Source: Rhynchopus sp. YZ270_cl-10
Taxonomy: Eukaryota > Euglenozoa > Diplonemea > Diplonemida > Diplonemidae
Assembly (NCBI GenBank): GCA_964035575.1
Contig: OZ037920.1
Location: 744,001-808,000 of the forward strand
DNA: 64,000 nt
Direction: 5' to 3'
The notes under the pieces were generated by a model, which saw nothing but the letters and a program-made list of their open reading frames with translations, did no database searches and was not told the DNA's origin. Each line of letters opens with the position of its first letter. Within the stretch, counting starts at the first letter, position 1. Made by a program: the position numbers and the translations under genes. Positions 25,457 through 36,571 of this stretch are shown here, piece by piece.

Positions 25457-26490
25457 TTTTTGCCCTCTTTTTCTGTTTGGAGAAAAAAATCGCTCTGAAA
25501 GAGAAAAAAAGTTAAAAAAAAGGGGGAGGGAAAAGTGAGGGGGGGGGGGGGGCACGAAGGGTGGCTAAATGGGAGATGTGTTTAGAGAGATTCATTGAAA
25601 TTCGCCCTTTAAACTTTTGTTTGTTTTTTTTTCTCTCTTTTTCTTTTCTCTCTTTAGCAAAGAGGGGGAGGAAAAAAAAATGTTCTTCTGAGCAGTCCTA
25701 AAGGGGAAATATTGATGCATTTTTTTATACTTCGCACGATTACCCATATACCAGCCACAGGTCTGAACCTCTCCACTTTTCCCTCCTTCTCCAATTTTCC
25801 CCCCATTTTGAGAGGGAGACAAAGGGAGAGAGAGTGGGTGCACACACAACCAACTACTATATCGCCCTTCTCTCTTGTTTTTTTCTTCTTTTGTTTTGCG
25901 GCATTTTTTTTTTTTTTTTTGCTCTGTTTTTTTATATCTTATGTCCATCGTGTTCTCCCATTGCTAAGACAAAAAAAAAAAGGATCAACAAAAAAAAAAA
26001 AAAAAATTAAGAAGAAAAAAATAAGCCGGTCACAGAAGTTCCCACCCCCCTTGGGGTATCTCTCTACAGTTCCCCAAAAAAAAACAGTTAATTGGGTCCG
26101 GTGTTAGAGCCATGTAGCGTACAACATAAATAAAAATTGGAGCCAAATTTTTCTTGAACGAAAATAGGAAGAAGGGCCACAAAGGAGGGGGGGGAATTAT
26201 CATAGTTAACTGGAGTGAGGGTTTGGTGGAAGACATCAGAACTTCATTTTCGTTGATTTTGTTTTTTTTTTTTTTTCTTTTTTTCTTCTTTTTTTTTTTT
26301 TTACTCTAGATAACCACACGTTCTGCAAACAAAAAAAAATGAGTGGGGGCTGAATGTTCTTGAGGCTTAGGTATATCTCACAAAGACGTTTCCCCCCCTT
26401 TTTTCTTTTCTTTTTGTTGTTTTGTCCCAACTCCTCTCAGCGGCTATATAGCTCTGTCTGTTCAGACCAACCCAAAAAAAAAAAAAGTAT

Positions 26491-26540
26491 AGTGGGGCAC
26501 ACTCTAGGGTGGCTACACTAATACAACCAAGTTTTCAAAA
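26491..26540 (+). repeat. Family A short repeat
   Basis: AGTGGGGCACACTCTAGGGT then GGCTACACTAATACAACC and AAGTTTTCAAAAAAAA. Family A consensus: TAGTGGAGCTCATCCTCGGG, TGTCTACACTAATACAACC, AAGTTTTC plus an A tract. Confidence 0.65.
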
Positions 26541-26687
26541 AAAAAAAATTACAAAAAACGTACTGTGTGATCAATCACTTTGTTCTACAGGCCCATAACG
26601 ACAGAAAGGGTGGAGGGACGACAAAACTAAAACTAGGGGGTGAGAAGGAAGTTCACTTCCCCCCGACCACGTATATTTTTCTTTTTT

Positions 26688-26822
26688 TTTTATTCCTACA
26701 AGCGTAGCTTAAAGGAGAAATAGTTCCTCAGATACGGTCGCCAATCACCCCTCAAACAGGGTAATTGTGCAATCAACGAAAAAACCTTTTTTCCTTTTAC
26801 TTACCTATCAGAGTTACTATTT
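26688..26822 (+). repeat. Family F repeat
   Basis: TTATTCCTACAAGCGTAGCT, GATACGGTCGCCAATCACCC and CTTACCTATCAGAGTTACTA recur nearly unchanged at 56,404-56,540, where they form the 3' end of an intron. Confidence 0.65.
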
Positions 26823-27140
26823 TTTTTTTCACCCCCTCTCCCTTTTGTTTTTACCTGTAAATCTTTTTTTCAAAAAGAAAAGGGGGAGGGGGCGGTGATT
26901 TTTTTTTTTGATGTGTTTGTTTTGTGCACCGTGAAAGAGCCCCATTGCTTTAGTCGCTCAAAAAAATAGTTTTTTTTTTCCACCCTTTGTCCATCTGTTT
27001 TGAGGATGTCTATTTCAGAAGCGCGTGAGTGAATGAAAAAAAAAAAAAAAAAACGAAAAGAAAAAAAATAGTTTTTTGTACCTGCGTCTTGTTGAGGTTG
27101 TGTGTGACTCCCTCCTCCCCCCAACTTTTAAAAAAATATT

Positions 27141-27220
27141 AGGCCAACATTGAGTACAGACCCTACGGTTCCTTAGGTTCCCTAAGCGGGTCCTTTAGGC
27201 GATTGTCGACACAACAAAAA
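27141..27220 (+). repeat. Family D hairpin repeat
   Basis: GGCCAACATTGAGTACAGAC, a CCTTAGGTTCCCTAAG hairpin, then GCGATTGTCGACACAACAAA. Family D pattern: GGCTTCGGCC, TGTGTACAGAAC, a variable hairpin, then GTGATTGTCGATACAAC plus an A tract. Confidence 0.55.
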
Positions 27221-27380
27221 AAGGATTCTGAATTTGATAGATATTTTCTATCGTTCGAATCTTTGTTTTTTCTCTTTTTCCTTTTTTTTTTTTTTTTTTG
27301 GCAAAACTGCAAACAAAAAATCGAGGAGTGGAGCGCACACAAAAAAGAGAAGATGCGATGGGCAAAAAAAGCGTTTTGTA

Positions 27381-27429
27381 TAGTGAAGTTCATCCTCGGG
27401 TGTCTACACTAATACAACCAAGTTTTCAA
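27381..27429 (+). repeat. Family A short repeat
   Basis: AGTGAAGTTCATCCTCGGGT then GTCTACACTAATACAACC; close to consensus. Confidence 0.65.
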
Positions 27430-27448
27430 AAAAAAGAAAAAAAACTCC

Positions 27449-27497
27449 CTTTTGGGCGACCTTGTGTGTACACAACCCGTATTCGGGTGATTGAACC
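27449..27497 (+). repeat. Family D hairpin repeat (short)
   Basis: TTTTGGGCGACCTTGTGTGT and ACCCGTATTCGGGTGATTG, directly downstream of an A repeat, as also at 52,292-52,418. Confidence 0.45.
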
Positions 27498-27844
27498 GTA
27501 GAATTGCAAAGGGGAGAGAGAATGCGTGGCGAGCAAAAACAACTCATTTTTATGGGAGGCAAAGAAGAGCAAAAAAAAAGGGGGGATTGTGCGGGACAGG
27601 GCAAAAAGGAGGGGGGGGGGGGGGGAAAGGAAGAGTGGGTTGAGGGGAGTGGTGTGGAAAGGGGGGGTCCCCTTTTCCTCCTCTGTATTGGGGAGGACCT
27701 CAAAATGTTTTGTGTATGAAATTTTTTTTCAAAAAAAAAAAAAAAAACTATAAAAAAAACAACAGGAAATTTAAACAAAAAAAAAAGGGATTCTTTATAT
27801 TTTGTAACTCTGTATTCATATCATGCGAACAACCGTCTTTGTAA

Positions 27845-28283
27845 CGCATCCACCATTACCCACCTTGAGGCGTATGCATCTCTGTGTGGGCAAGTTTGGG
27901 GTGCAAGATAACAGAAAGAACGTTAACGGAGCAGTTCAATGAAGACCTATCCTGCGCTGTTGTGCAGGGAGGGGGAGGAAGGCAGTGAGGTTCGTGTGGA
28001 ACCGTCTTCCGTCTTCCGTTCGCATGATGACAAAACACCAAACCATGACACGCCAGTCTTGCTTCTGACCTTTTCTTGACCAGACAACAACACTTCCAAA
28101 TTTTCAAACACCTTCTGAACTGTTCAGCACAGCAGAGGGGGCAAACCACCACAGAATAACGACGAAAAGCAGAATGATGACAAACTTATGCAGAACGATA
28201 GAAGGGGGACAGTTCTCTGTTTCCTTTTCGGTGCTTCGTCACAACATATACTGATTTAATGAGCCTGACTGTTGTTGCTTTGC
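27845..28283 (+). promoter_or_regulatory. Module P, copy 5, split by about 250 bp
   Basis: The left part runs to about 27,915 (ATAACAGAA) and the right part resumes at about 28,165 (AGCAGAATGATGACAAAC). In between, the usual 20-odd bases are replaced by about 250 bp of foreign sequence that begins AACGTTAACGGAGCAG. A complete copy 6 follows 70 bp later. Confidence 0.7.
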
Positions 28284-28350
28284 TCCTACTCTCCACTTTC
28301 TTCCCACACCGTTCCACCCCCTTTCAACAATCCTGCTATTTCACTGAAAA

Positions 28351-28562
28351 GCATCCACCATTACCCACCTTGAGGCGTATGCATCTCTGTGTGGGCAAGT
28401 TTGGGGTGCAAGACAACAGAAGAAACCCAGAGCGAAGCTTCAGCAGAATGATGACAAACTTATGCAGAACGATAGAAGGGGACAGTTCTCTGTTTCCTTT
28501 TCGGTGCTTCGTCACAACATATACTGATTTAATGAGCCTGACTGCTGTTGCTTTGCTCTTAT
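28351..28562 (+). promoter_or_regulatory. Module P, copy 6 (upstream of DAD1)
   Basis: Complete copy ending about 260 bp before the DAD1 start. The 130-bp palindrome at 28,659-28,788 lies in that gap; without it the spacing would be about 130 bp, as for RPB10. Confidence 0.78.
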
Positions 28563-28658
28563 TCCGCCCGCAAAACACACTACAACACGGCTTCAGATTT
28601 CATCTTAAGCTTTTCTTACCTTTTTTTACCCATACCACTTCCCCTCCTCCCCCTTACC

Positions 28659-28788
28659 TAATGGTGGCAATATTGTGATGGGAGCCCATTGGAATCCGCA
28701 AAATACATCAAAATACATCACAATACACGTGTATTGTGATGTATTTTGCGTATTCCAATGGGCTCCCATCACAATACTGCCACCATTA
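28659..28788. repeat. Near-perfect 130-bp palindrome in the DAD1 5' region (MITE-like)
   Basis: Left arm TAATGGTGGCAATATTGTGA, GGGAGCCCATTGGAAT; right arm ATTCCAATGGGCTCCC, TCACAATACTGCCACCATTA; the centre is CACGTG. The left arm has about 11 extra bases (TACATCAAAA). Arms this long and clean suggest a recent insertion or a structured RNA element 35 bp before the start codon. Confidence 0.75.
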
Positions 28789-28822
28789 CCCTTACCTTCC
28801 CTACAGGAATAAAAGAAGAACA

Positions 28823-29179
28823 ATGGCCCCTCAGACATCCTCCAACGATGCACGGACGATCTTCACGTCGTTCATGCAGAGCTATAACAAGAGCACCAGC
28901 CAGAGGCTCAAAATATGCGATTCGTTCATAATTTTCTTTCTTCTGAACGCGCTGACGATCTTCGCGTACTGTGTGCTGATTGGTTCGTACCCGTTCAACG
29001 CGTACCTTGGGGGACTCTTCGCTAACGTGGGCATGATGACCTTCACCATTGCATTGCGTCTCCAGGCGGCTCCTGACAACAAGCCCCAATTCCGTTGCTG
29101 CTCGGTCGAAAGCTCCTTCTCCGACTATTGCCTCTGCTCTGTCCTGCTTCTCTTCACAGCAGTGCACTTCATGGGATAA
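28823..29179 (+). CDS. DAD1: DAD1/OST2, oligosaccharyltransferase subunit
   Basis: 118 residues, normal DAD1 length. It is a small ER-membrane subunit of the complex that transfers N-glycans to nascent proteins, consistent with the many sequons in the neighbouring surface proteins. Family blocks visible: TSQRLKICDSFIIFFLLNAL (animal [20 protein letters not shown]), YCVLIGSYPFNAYLGGL, LRLQAAPDNK and the C-terminal HFMG. Three hydrophobic segments. Single exon. A 3'-splice-like CCCTACAG lies 17 bases before the ATG, so a 5'UTR intron or trans-splicing is possible. Confidence 0.95.
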   Translation: MAPQTSSNDARTIFTSFMQSYNKSTSQRLKICDSFIIFFLLNALTIFAYCVLIGSYPFNAYLGGLFANVGMMTFTIALRLQAAPDNKPQFRCCSVESSFSDYCLCSVLLLFTAVHFMG

Positions 29180-29332
29180 ACCGTTAAATGGGGGGAAATG
29201 GGGTTCAAAAAAAAAAGAGAAAAAATGATACCAAAAAAATGATAAAAAAATTTTTGTGGAGTTGTGTAAAAATAAATAACGTAGTGCGTCCTTTTTTGTG
29301 TGGGTGTTCACGCTCTGGAGAAAAAAAAATTT

Positions 29333-29381
29333 AGTGGAGCACACTCTAGGGTGGCTACACTAATACAACCAAGTTTTCAAA
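29333..29381 (+). repeat. Family A short repeat, 155 bp after the DAD1 stop
   Basis: AGTGGAGCACACTCTAGGGT then GGCTACACTAATACAACC. Same subtype (ACTCTAGGGTGG) as 26,491 and 33,314. Confidence 0.65.
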
Positions 29382-29447
29382 CAAGATGTATATCGTGGCC
29401 TCCCCCGCATCGCCATTCATCATTTTTAAGAAAAAAACCCCCCTTCA

Positions 29448-29490
29448 GGTAGTAGCTAAGCAAATGAGAGGCTTAGGTTTTCATCTCACC
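29448..29490 (+). repeat. Family C hairpin repeat
   Basis: AGCTAAGCAAATGAGAGGCT then TAGGTTTTCATCTCACC; the CTAAGC/GCTTAG stem is intact. Confidence 0.5.
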
Positions 29491-30019
29491 GTACACCTTC
29501 TCTCTATCGTGTAAATTTTTGGGGGGGGTATTAACGTGGAAATTACAATTTTTTTTCTTCTTTTTTTGAGGAAACCAAATGCCTGCGTCTGAACGGTGCG
29601 ACGTTTGCACTTTCAATTTCTCTTTTTAAAAAAATGGAAAACAGTTTTATGGGGTGGGCGAGCACCTTTGTAAAAAAAAAGGGAATGTGTAGTAGCAGAG
29701 TGTATACACTAAGAGAGACGAAGTTTTCAAAAAAAAGGAGAAATTTTCTTTTAGAGTGATGAATACTTGATGAGAAGGGGGGGGGAAGGGGAGGTGTGTG
29801 TGTGTGTGTATGTGTATGTGTCCATCCGCATTGTGAACATCGTGTTGAGGGTGTGTGGCAATGCAGTTCCTTTTTGCTGGTCGAAAAAAAAAAAACGGAA
29901 ATAAACGCTTTCATCTCTTCGAACGTTCTGGCATTTTATGGGATTTTTTTTTTAAATGATATGGGGAAATGGTCGGAGAGGCCCACAACGAAAAAAAGTT
30001 AGACAAAAAAAAAAAAAAA

Positions 30020-30090
30020 GGCTTTGGCCGACGCGCAGATCTTTATACCAATAGGTGTAAAGTGTTTGTCGATACAACAAAAAAAAACTA
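30020..30090 (+). repeat. Family D hairpin repeat
   Basis: GGCTTTGGCCGACGCGCAGA, TTATACCAATAGGTGTAAAG, TTGTCGATACAACAAAAAAA. Confidence 0.55.
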
Positions 30091-30328
30091 AAAAAAAAAA
30101 AAATGGCTATACCCGCTCTGTGGTAATTTTTCTGTCACTTCCGGATTTTATTCGTGCTTCACACCCCATCATCACCAAAACCACCAAGCTTCATGAAAAA
30201 AAAACCATTCAAAACCACCACCTTTCAACCCACAGAAGAAACAAAACAAAAAAGGGGGGCGGGGGCGGGAGTTTTTCCTTCCTTTTTTTTTTTTTCTTCG
30301 TTTTTCTTTTCCCGGTTCTCTTTTCACG

Positions 30329-33300
30329 ATGAAGCAAAGTCTCTCTATCATGGCCCTGCTGGCCGCAACGGCCACGGCACAGACCGGGGAGTACCTGATT
30401 AACACGACGGAGACGGTGGCGGCGGGGACGTACATGCACTACCTGGGGTACGCGCGCGGTGGGCGCTTCGTGGTGGACAACTCTGGCTGCAGTACGAGCG
30501 TTACATTCCGTCTGGCATACGCAACACGGGGACTGGACTACTCCTGTCCTTGGATTGACAGCACCGTTGGGTGTGTGACCAACGTCACCGACGCCGTCGC
30601 AAATGTCTCCCAGTGTGTCGCAGTGACCAGGACCAACACGGATAAGTGCGCTGGAGTCGGCACCATCACCGCACAGAACTCCTCCGACTACGTCCCCGGG
30701 GGCGACTCGCTGTACACATACTCGCCGTCTGGATCGACTTCGCAGGACTACAAGGCAGTGGGCACCGGGCAGTACCAGTGGTTCCTTGAGTACGTCGTCG
30801 GAGCGGACATCGCAACAGGGTGCGACCTGATCCTGACCAGCGGGAAGGCCTACTCCCCCGAGAACGGATACTGCACGACGCAGAACGACACAGAGTGGCA
30901 GGGTGACACCGTCGACTACTTCGCTACTGGGGCGGACCTGCCGAGGCACATTGGAGACAACTACAAGATTTCCACCCAGATCATTGGCTCTGACACCAGC
31001 GACCTTGCATTGACCACCCTCGACGCAAGCGTCGTGTACGGCTTCTTCGACCTCGGCTTTGGACCCACCATCGCACTCTCCTGCATCCAGCTCTACGTCA
31101 CACCCAGCGTGGCGGCGGCAGCAGGCTGCACTGACATCCAGGTTGGGTACGACGCTACCGTGGCGCCGTTCTCGGTATGTTTTATTGCAATTTTTGAAAG
31201 AAAAGTGGGAATTTGCTTGGGTAGAAAAAGCGTTCAGTGGAGCTCAGATAATTGAGGTGATGTAGATGAACACAGCAACCACCACCACCACCACCACCAT
31301 GTAGGACACCTTTGGGTTCGACCTGATCAGCGCCCCCGACTGCCGTTCGTCCCCCGTGAGCGCTGCCTGCTGTGCGCTTGACTCTAAGGCCTCGTGCCAG
31401 GCACTGACTGGGGTATGTACAAAAAATCTGCGTTTCTTTTCTTTTGAAGTCGATGTACACGGTTGCAAGCTGAGGGTCTTCAACCCCCTAGCTGTCGTGG
31501 CACACTGTCGTGGCGCAGCTGGGAACCGCCCATCACTCCCAACCCTAAGGACCCATAAGGACTGCGCCACACCGTATCCACACACAGACACAACTTGGGG
31601 CCATATTCTGCGCAAGAATTACCCCTATTAGTTATCACACACACACACAACGGCTATATTCCGAATGCTCGGGACAGCCCACACACACATCCAACCGACA
31701 CCCACCCCTCTCACAGTGCTCGTGGTTCGCCTTCGGCTACAATGGTGAGTGCTACCTGACGTCGGACCTGACCACCATCGACATCAAGTCCGGTGGTGTC
31801 ATTGGCAAGACGCAGCAGGAGTACACCTTCGACTCTATCAAGGTATGTCGCTATGCAAGGAGAAGTGCAAATCATCCAACGAACCTCGTACACACACACA
31901 CCCGCTGCACAGACCCGTACGTCGACATCGAGCTACGTCACCCGCCCTCTTGAGCTTGAGCAGGGCTGGGACCCGGTCTCGACCCGCCGTTGGTTCTTCA
32001 GATACGAGAACAAGTATGTCGATAACAAAATTTACCCTTAAAAAAAAACCACGCTTCTTTTGCAGGGCACTCCCGACCTCCGTCGCCACCACCTGCCCGG
32101 TTGCCGTCACCGTCTCCTCCATCTCGCACACCACTGGTGGCATTTGCGAGCCCTCGTCCAGAGTATGTGTCGTGCCTCTACTCCCTTCTCCACTACGCTT
32201 TGCTTGAGGGGCGGGGTCCGCCTTAGTCCACAGAGGCGTTGTGTCACACAATTACCATTTAATGGGCGACTCATGCACTGATGTACCAAGTATTCTCGGG
32301 TCTTAACAATCAGAAGTCTTTTGTTCTTTTGTGGAGAAAAAGCACAGGTGCCACGGAAGTCCCCTTCCTCTTAGGGACAGTCTTCCACCAGTCCTCGTTG
32401 CGAGACAAGGATGTTTTCTCTGGAGTGAGTGTTGATCAGCAAAAAGGGGTGTCTTCATAGTCCCTCACGTGTGCCCAACTTACAGCAAATGGGCGTGAGG
32501 TCTCCCAAGGGCGCAAGAAAAGATCACACATCACATCACACTCAAAATGATGACAGTTTTTCATCTGGATCCAACACCTACCCCTTTGTGGGGCTGACGA
32601 TACACTGAAAATCAAAACGAGCTTTTTAACAGTCTGAACACCACCCACACCACACACCACTTCCAAGAAAGATGATGAGAACATACTAAGCAACGTCCGT
32701 GTTTCACATGAATACTTTTACGAGTTAAAACGCTTTTGTATTTTTCGGGTTCCAAATAGTTCGAGCATGATGAGTAATACACCACACAACAAAAGTGTGC
32801 CTGAAGGCTTCTGCCCTTTGATGTCTACAACAAGTATTCTCGGGTCCCAATCTGAACAGCACAACATCATCAGAAGTCTTTTGTTCTTCCCCTCAAGACA
32901 GCACAGGTGCCACGGAAGTCCCCTTCCTCTTAGGGACAGTCTTCCACCAGTCCTCGTTGCGAGACACCACAACGGGTGTTTCTCTCTGCAGTGAATGTTC
33001 AACCCACCAAAAGGCACATCCTCCATCACGCCTTCATGCCTAATCTGATTCCCTCGATACCTAGAGGCTTAGGTTCTCCTTCGAACCAACCACCTCCTCC
33101 CCTTTTTTACTTCACAAAACCCACAATTCTCCCTTCTTACCCCACACAAAAAGCAAAAACAGAGCAAAAAATTCGCTCTAAATCCCATTCAACTCATCTA
33201 CATTTGTAAAGACCACCAAAAAAAGAAAATAGTGGAGATTGCACCAACTGTGGCAACACAACCGAGGCAACTACACTACTCCAACAATTTATCAAAGAAA

Positions 33301-33699
33301 ACAAAAAAACATATAGTGATGCACTCTAGGGTGGCTACACTAATACAACCAAGTTTTCAAAAAAACAAAAACCATTCTCTTCTACAGGCCCTCTGCGACG
33401 GAGTTGAGGAGACGTGCTTTGCGACCGACCTGTACAAGTACCCCAGGTACTGGAGACAGAACGAGCCTGACGCTACCCTGAAGGATGTGTTGGAGAAGAG
33501 CGAGTACAAGACCTGCAACTGCCTCAAGCAGAAGGAGATCTGCTACCGCAAGAACGGATGCCTCTCGTCCAAGAGGTACGAGCTCATCCTCCAGAACTGC
33601 CTCGAGGCGGGGTGTGGCGACTTCTGCAACTCCAGTGGCTCGGTGATGGGGCTCAACCTGGCAGCCCTTCTGGTGGCTGTCATCGCCCTTATGTTTTAG
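30329..33699 (+). CDS. Cysteine-rich surface glycoprotein 2, six exons, probable GPI anchor
   Basis: Exons 30,329-31,174, 31,305-31,412, 31,717-31,842, 31,913-32,013, 32,066-32,162 and 33,388-33,699 join in frame to 529 residues; all five donors are GTATGT. Signal peptide (ends ATATAQ), many NxT/NxS sequons, paired cysteines, and a hydrophobic tail after CNSSGS as expected for GPI addition. It is a paralogue of surface protein 1 with the same C-terminal cysteine module (CNCLKQKE, CYRKNGCLS, LEAGCG), but the intron that splits that module in paralogue 1 is absent here. The last intron is 1,225 bp and holds a 130-bp direct repeat plus B and A repeats next to its 3' splice site. Function unknown. 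Confidence 0.8.
32286..32970 (+). repeat. Direct repeat pair within the last intron of surface protein 2
   Basis: About 130 bp at 32,286-32,410 and again at 32,831-32,970, sharing AAGTATTCTCGGGTC, CAGAAGTCTTTTGTTCTT, GCACAGGTGCCACGGAAGTC and CCACCAGTCCTCGTTGCGAG. The spacing is about 545 bp. Confidence 0.7.
33232..33295 (+). repeat. Family B short repeat
   Basis: AGTGGAGATTGCACCAACTG, GGCAACACAACCGAGGCAAC, CTACTCCAACAATTTATC plus A tract. Shares its outer ends with family A. Confidence 0.65.
33314..33361 (+). repeat. Family A short repeat at the 3' end of an intron
   Basis: AGTGATGCACTCTAGGGTGG then CTACACTAATACAACC; its A tract ends 25 bases before the splice acceptor at 33,387. Confidence 0.6.
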
Positions 33700-34587
33700 A
33701 ATTGACTTTTCTTCCCCTTTTTTTTTGAAAAAAAGAAAATAAAGTATCAGTTTCAAGAAAACACACCAAGCACCTCATCAGCCAAAAAAAAAACAAAAAA
33801 AACGAAAAAAAAAAAAAAAAAACCTTTTTGATCATACATTGAACTCCCCTCGAGTTCTATGTGTATTTTTTTTTCTGTTTTGGAGAGAGTAATCGCTAAA
33901 TTATGAAAAAAAAAAATCTCGGAGTTATTTTTTTTTTGGGGATTTTTTTCTGCCAAAACTCTCGGGGATTTCAATGTATGATTTTGTACAAAAAAAAAAA
34001 CGATTTTTTTTTACGTGTGTTCTGAACATAAGGTTTGCGCACGGTATCAAAAAAATAAAAATGGTCACCCACCAAAAAATGAAGCAGAAAAAATAATTGC
34101 TTCTCTTTTTTAGATGACAAAGGGAGAGGAGGGAGGGGAGATCCCAAAGGAGGGAGGGCATATTCTATAAAAATGCACCATCAGAAGAGGGGGGTGAGAA
34201 AAGCAAAAAAAAGCGGATGGGGAAAAAAAAAAAAGCGACACTCAGAACAATACGCGAGGTGTGTGTCTCCTGTGTCATCCTCCCTCCCCCCCCCTTTCTG
34301 TACTCCCCTCCCTCTTTTTCCCTTTGTGTTTTTTTTCTCTTTTTCTTTTCTTTTTTGAAAGATAGGTTTTTGTGTGACATTTGCATCGCGGTTGCATATA
34401 CCTCGATCTTTTTTTTTCCTATTCTCGGTTTTTCCTGAACTCCCTGCTACCTTGTATAGGGAGAAGAGTGTGTTTTTAAAGGTTGTTTACAACACAGCGC
34501 AGTGTGAAGACTGTTTTGTACAGCATCTACACTAATCGAACAGATTATAAAAAAAACACAACCAAAATAAACAAAACGTGGGGGGGT

Positions 34588-34619
<32 letters not shown>

Positions 34620-34721
34620 CAAAACAAAAAGAAGTCATTTTTAGATGTGTGTGGTATGCCTTTCGATATAAGGCCCATTTAGTTTTGTTCCCCGATTTTT
34701 CTCCCATCGATTTGTTATTTG

Positions 34722-34760
34722 AGGTGACTAAACAGTGAGGTTTAGTTCAAAAACTTTACA
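34722..34760 (+). repeat. Family C hairpin repeat
   Basis: AGGTGACTAAACAGTGAGGT then TTAGTTCAAAAACTTTACA; partly degenerate. Confidence 0.4.
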
Positions 34761-36571
34761 AAAAACTTTTCTTATTTTAAAAGGGATGTGATCAAAAGCT
34801 CAATACCCCCCCTTACCCCCCACTTTTTGTTATATGCATGCGTGTCTGCGAGATATGCATCTTTTATCAATATTTTCCTGTTTGTGTCCCCTTCGTGAGA
34901 CCCCCAGGGATCTGTTCCAGACTTTTTTTTGAGCGTTCTTTGTTTTGGTTTGGTCTAAAACGATAAAAAGGGAACAATACACAGTGGTCTACCTCCCCCA
35001 CTTTTGTACATTTAAGATATTTCTGAAGGGATCCTTATCACGGCAACAGAGACAAATGAGAAGAGAGCAGCGAAAGAGAGAGAGGGCGGAGTGTTTCCCC
35101 TCTGCTTCTTCGTCGGGATTGTGTACTGCACAAACGGTAGGGGCTGCTCTTTGGGGGGTTTTTTTTGTTTTTTCTCTGTATAAATGCCTCAACAAGGTAA
35201 CCCCCCCACACCCTCCTCCCACCACTGTGTATTGTCTTCTTTTTTTTCTTACAACCATCCAGAACCCCTCTGCTTTTTTTGTTGTTCTTCAAAAATCCCT
35301 TAGGATTTGACAAAAATGTGTGTTTCACCATTGTCCTCAAATAGAAGATGTGTTTTTTTGTGTTCTGTGTGTGTTCGAGTGCCCCCCCCACCCCTACCCT
35401 TGAGCGTTGTTCCATCTTTGAAAAGTTTTTTTCTTCTTTTTTTCTTTTTGAAATTGACCCTTTGACCCCTAGAGATGGATGAATTTGAGTTTGGGGAGTT
35501 TTTTTTTTAGTGTGTGTGAGGGGGGTGGTCGATACAAGGGTCGGCAAACATGGGGATGGCGATTTTTTTTATAGTGTTCGCGGGGGATGGGAATTGTTCC
35601 TTCTTTTTAGGGGATCCGGAGAGTGTGTTAGGGGATAGTTGGTTTATATCCCCTTCCGTGCGCTTCCCCCTTTTTTTCTTCTTTTTCTTTTCTCTGTAAA
35701 AAAACAATAAACAAAACTGTAAACATTTTTCCCATAAAAGACAAGGCAAAAAAGTAAAAAGTAAAAAAAATAAAATAGGCAAAAAAAAAAAAGTTTTAGT
35801 TACGTTGAGTAAAGACAAACCACCCGAATCTTCGTAACTTTCATGGAAAAAAAAAAAAACGAAATTTTTCTTGGGTGATAGGTACTCTTTGTGGATAAAA
35901 AACAGGCTGTTGTCACGGTCCCCAAGCTACATGGTGCGATGAATGGCATCTCGAATGCTGGACACATACTTATTTTATTTCTTATTTTTTTGTAGGGGTT
36001 TTTTATCGCGATTGTGCCATCGCCCCTTTTTTTTCTCGTTTTTTTTTTTTTTTTTATGAAAATTTTGGGGAGGGAAAAAAATATAAACAAGACCCAGTAT
36101 TCTATCTTGTTACGGGCGGAAGGGGTGAGAAGTCCTCCTCTCTCATCCCTCTTTTTACTTTCAACCTCAACTTTTTTTTTTTGGACAGGGGTAAAAATTG
36201 GGAGGGGGAAAAAAAAAACAAAAGTAAACCATGCATTTTCTTATAAAAAAAAACACAAAAAAAAAAAAACGCTACTATTCACAGTGGAATATAAAAAAAA
36301 GCCTTCTTGAATCTTCCCCTTTTGTATCCACATATTTGGGTGATCTATGAACGGAGAGAGATTTTTTTTTTTTTTACTAGCTCTCAGTAAGCTCTCACAG
36401 GCTCACAGACTCTCACAAAGCTCTCACAGCCTGTTACGTGTCTCACGGAGACGATCCTAGATCACCCAATATTGACTACTCTAGTCAACGTTTTGCACCT
36501 TTTTCAATTTCTCTTTCGGATGCGTCTCTCTGCGCTGTCATATTTTATCTTGTTATTCTATTCAGTAGAAT

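Larger units (their letters stand above)
24994..27844. other. Homopolymer-rich intergenic stretch
   Basis: 2.85 kb without a gene. Long A, T and G runs dominate. Repeats present: C (25,419-25,456), A (26,491-26,540 and 27,381-27,429), F (26,688-26,822) and D (27,141-27,220 and 27,449-27,497). Confidence 0.6.
29180..30328. other. DAD1-surface protein 2 spacer
   Basis: No gene. Holds A repeats (29,333-29,381 and a worn one at 29,691-29,736), a C hairpin (29,448-29,490), a GT-rich microsatellite (about 29,793-29,821) and a D repeat (30,020-30,090). Confidence 0.6.

Noticed and set aside
25592-26107. Open frames of 100-130 codons in 25.0-28.0 kb, for example at 25,712
   Set aside because: Produced by homopolymer runs (poly-Phe/Lys); no conserved motif, no signal of coding codon use.
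30340-30949. Antisense frame over surface protein 2 exon 1
   Set aside because: Codon-bias shadow; the + frame has signal peptide, sequons and consistent splicing.
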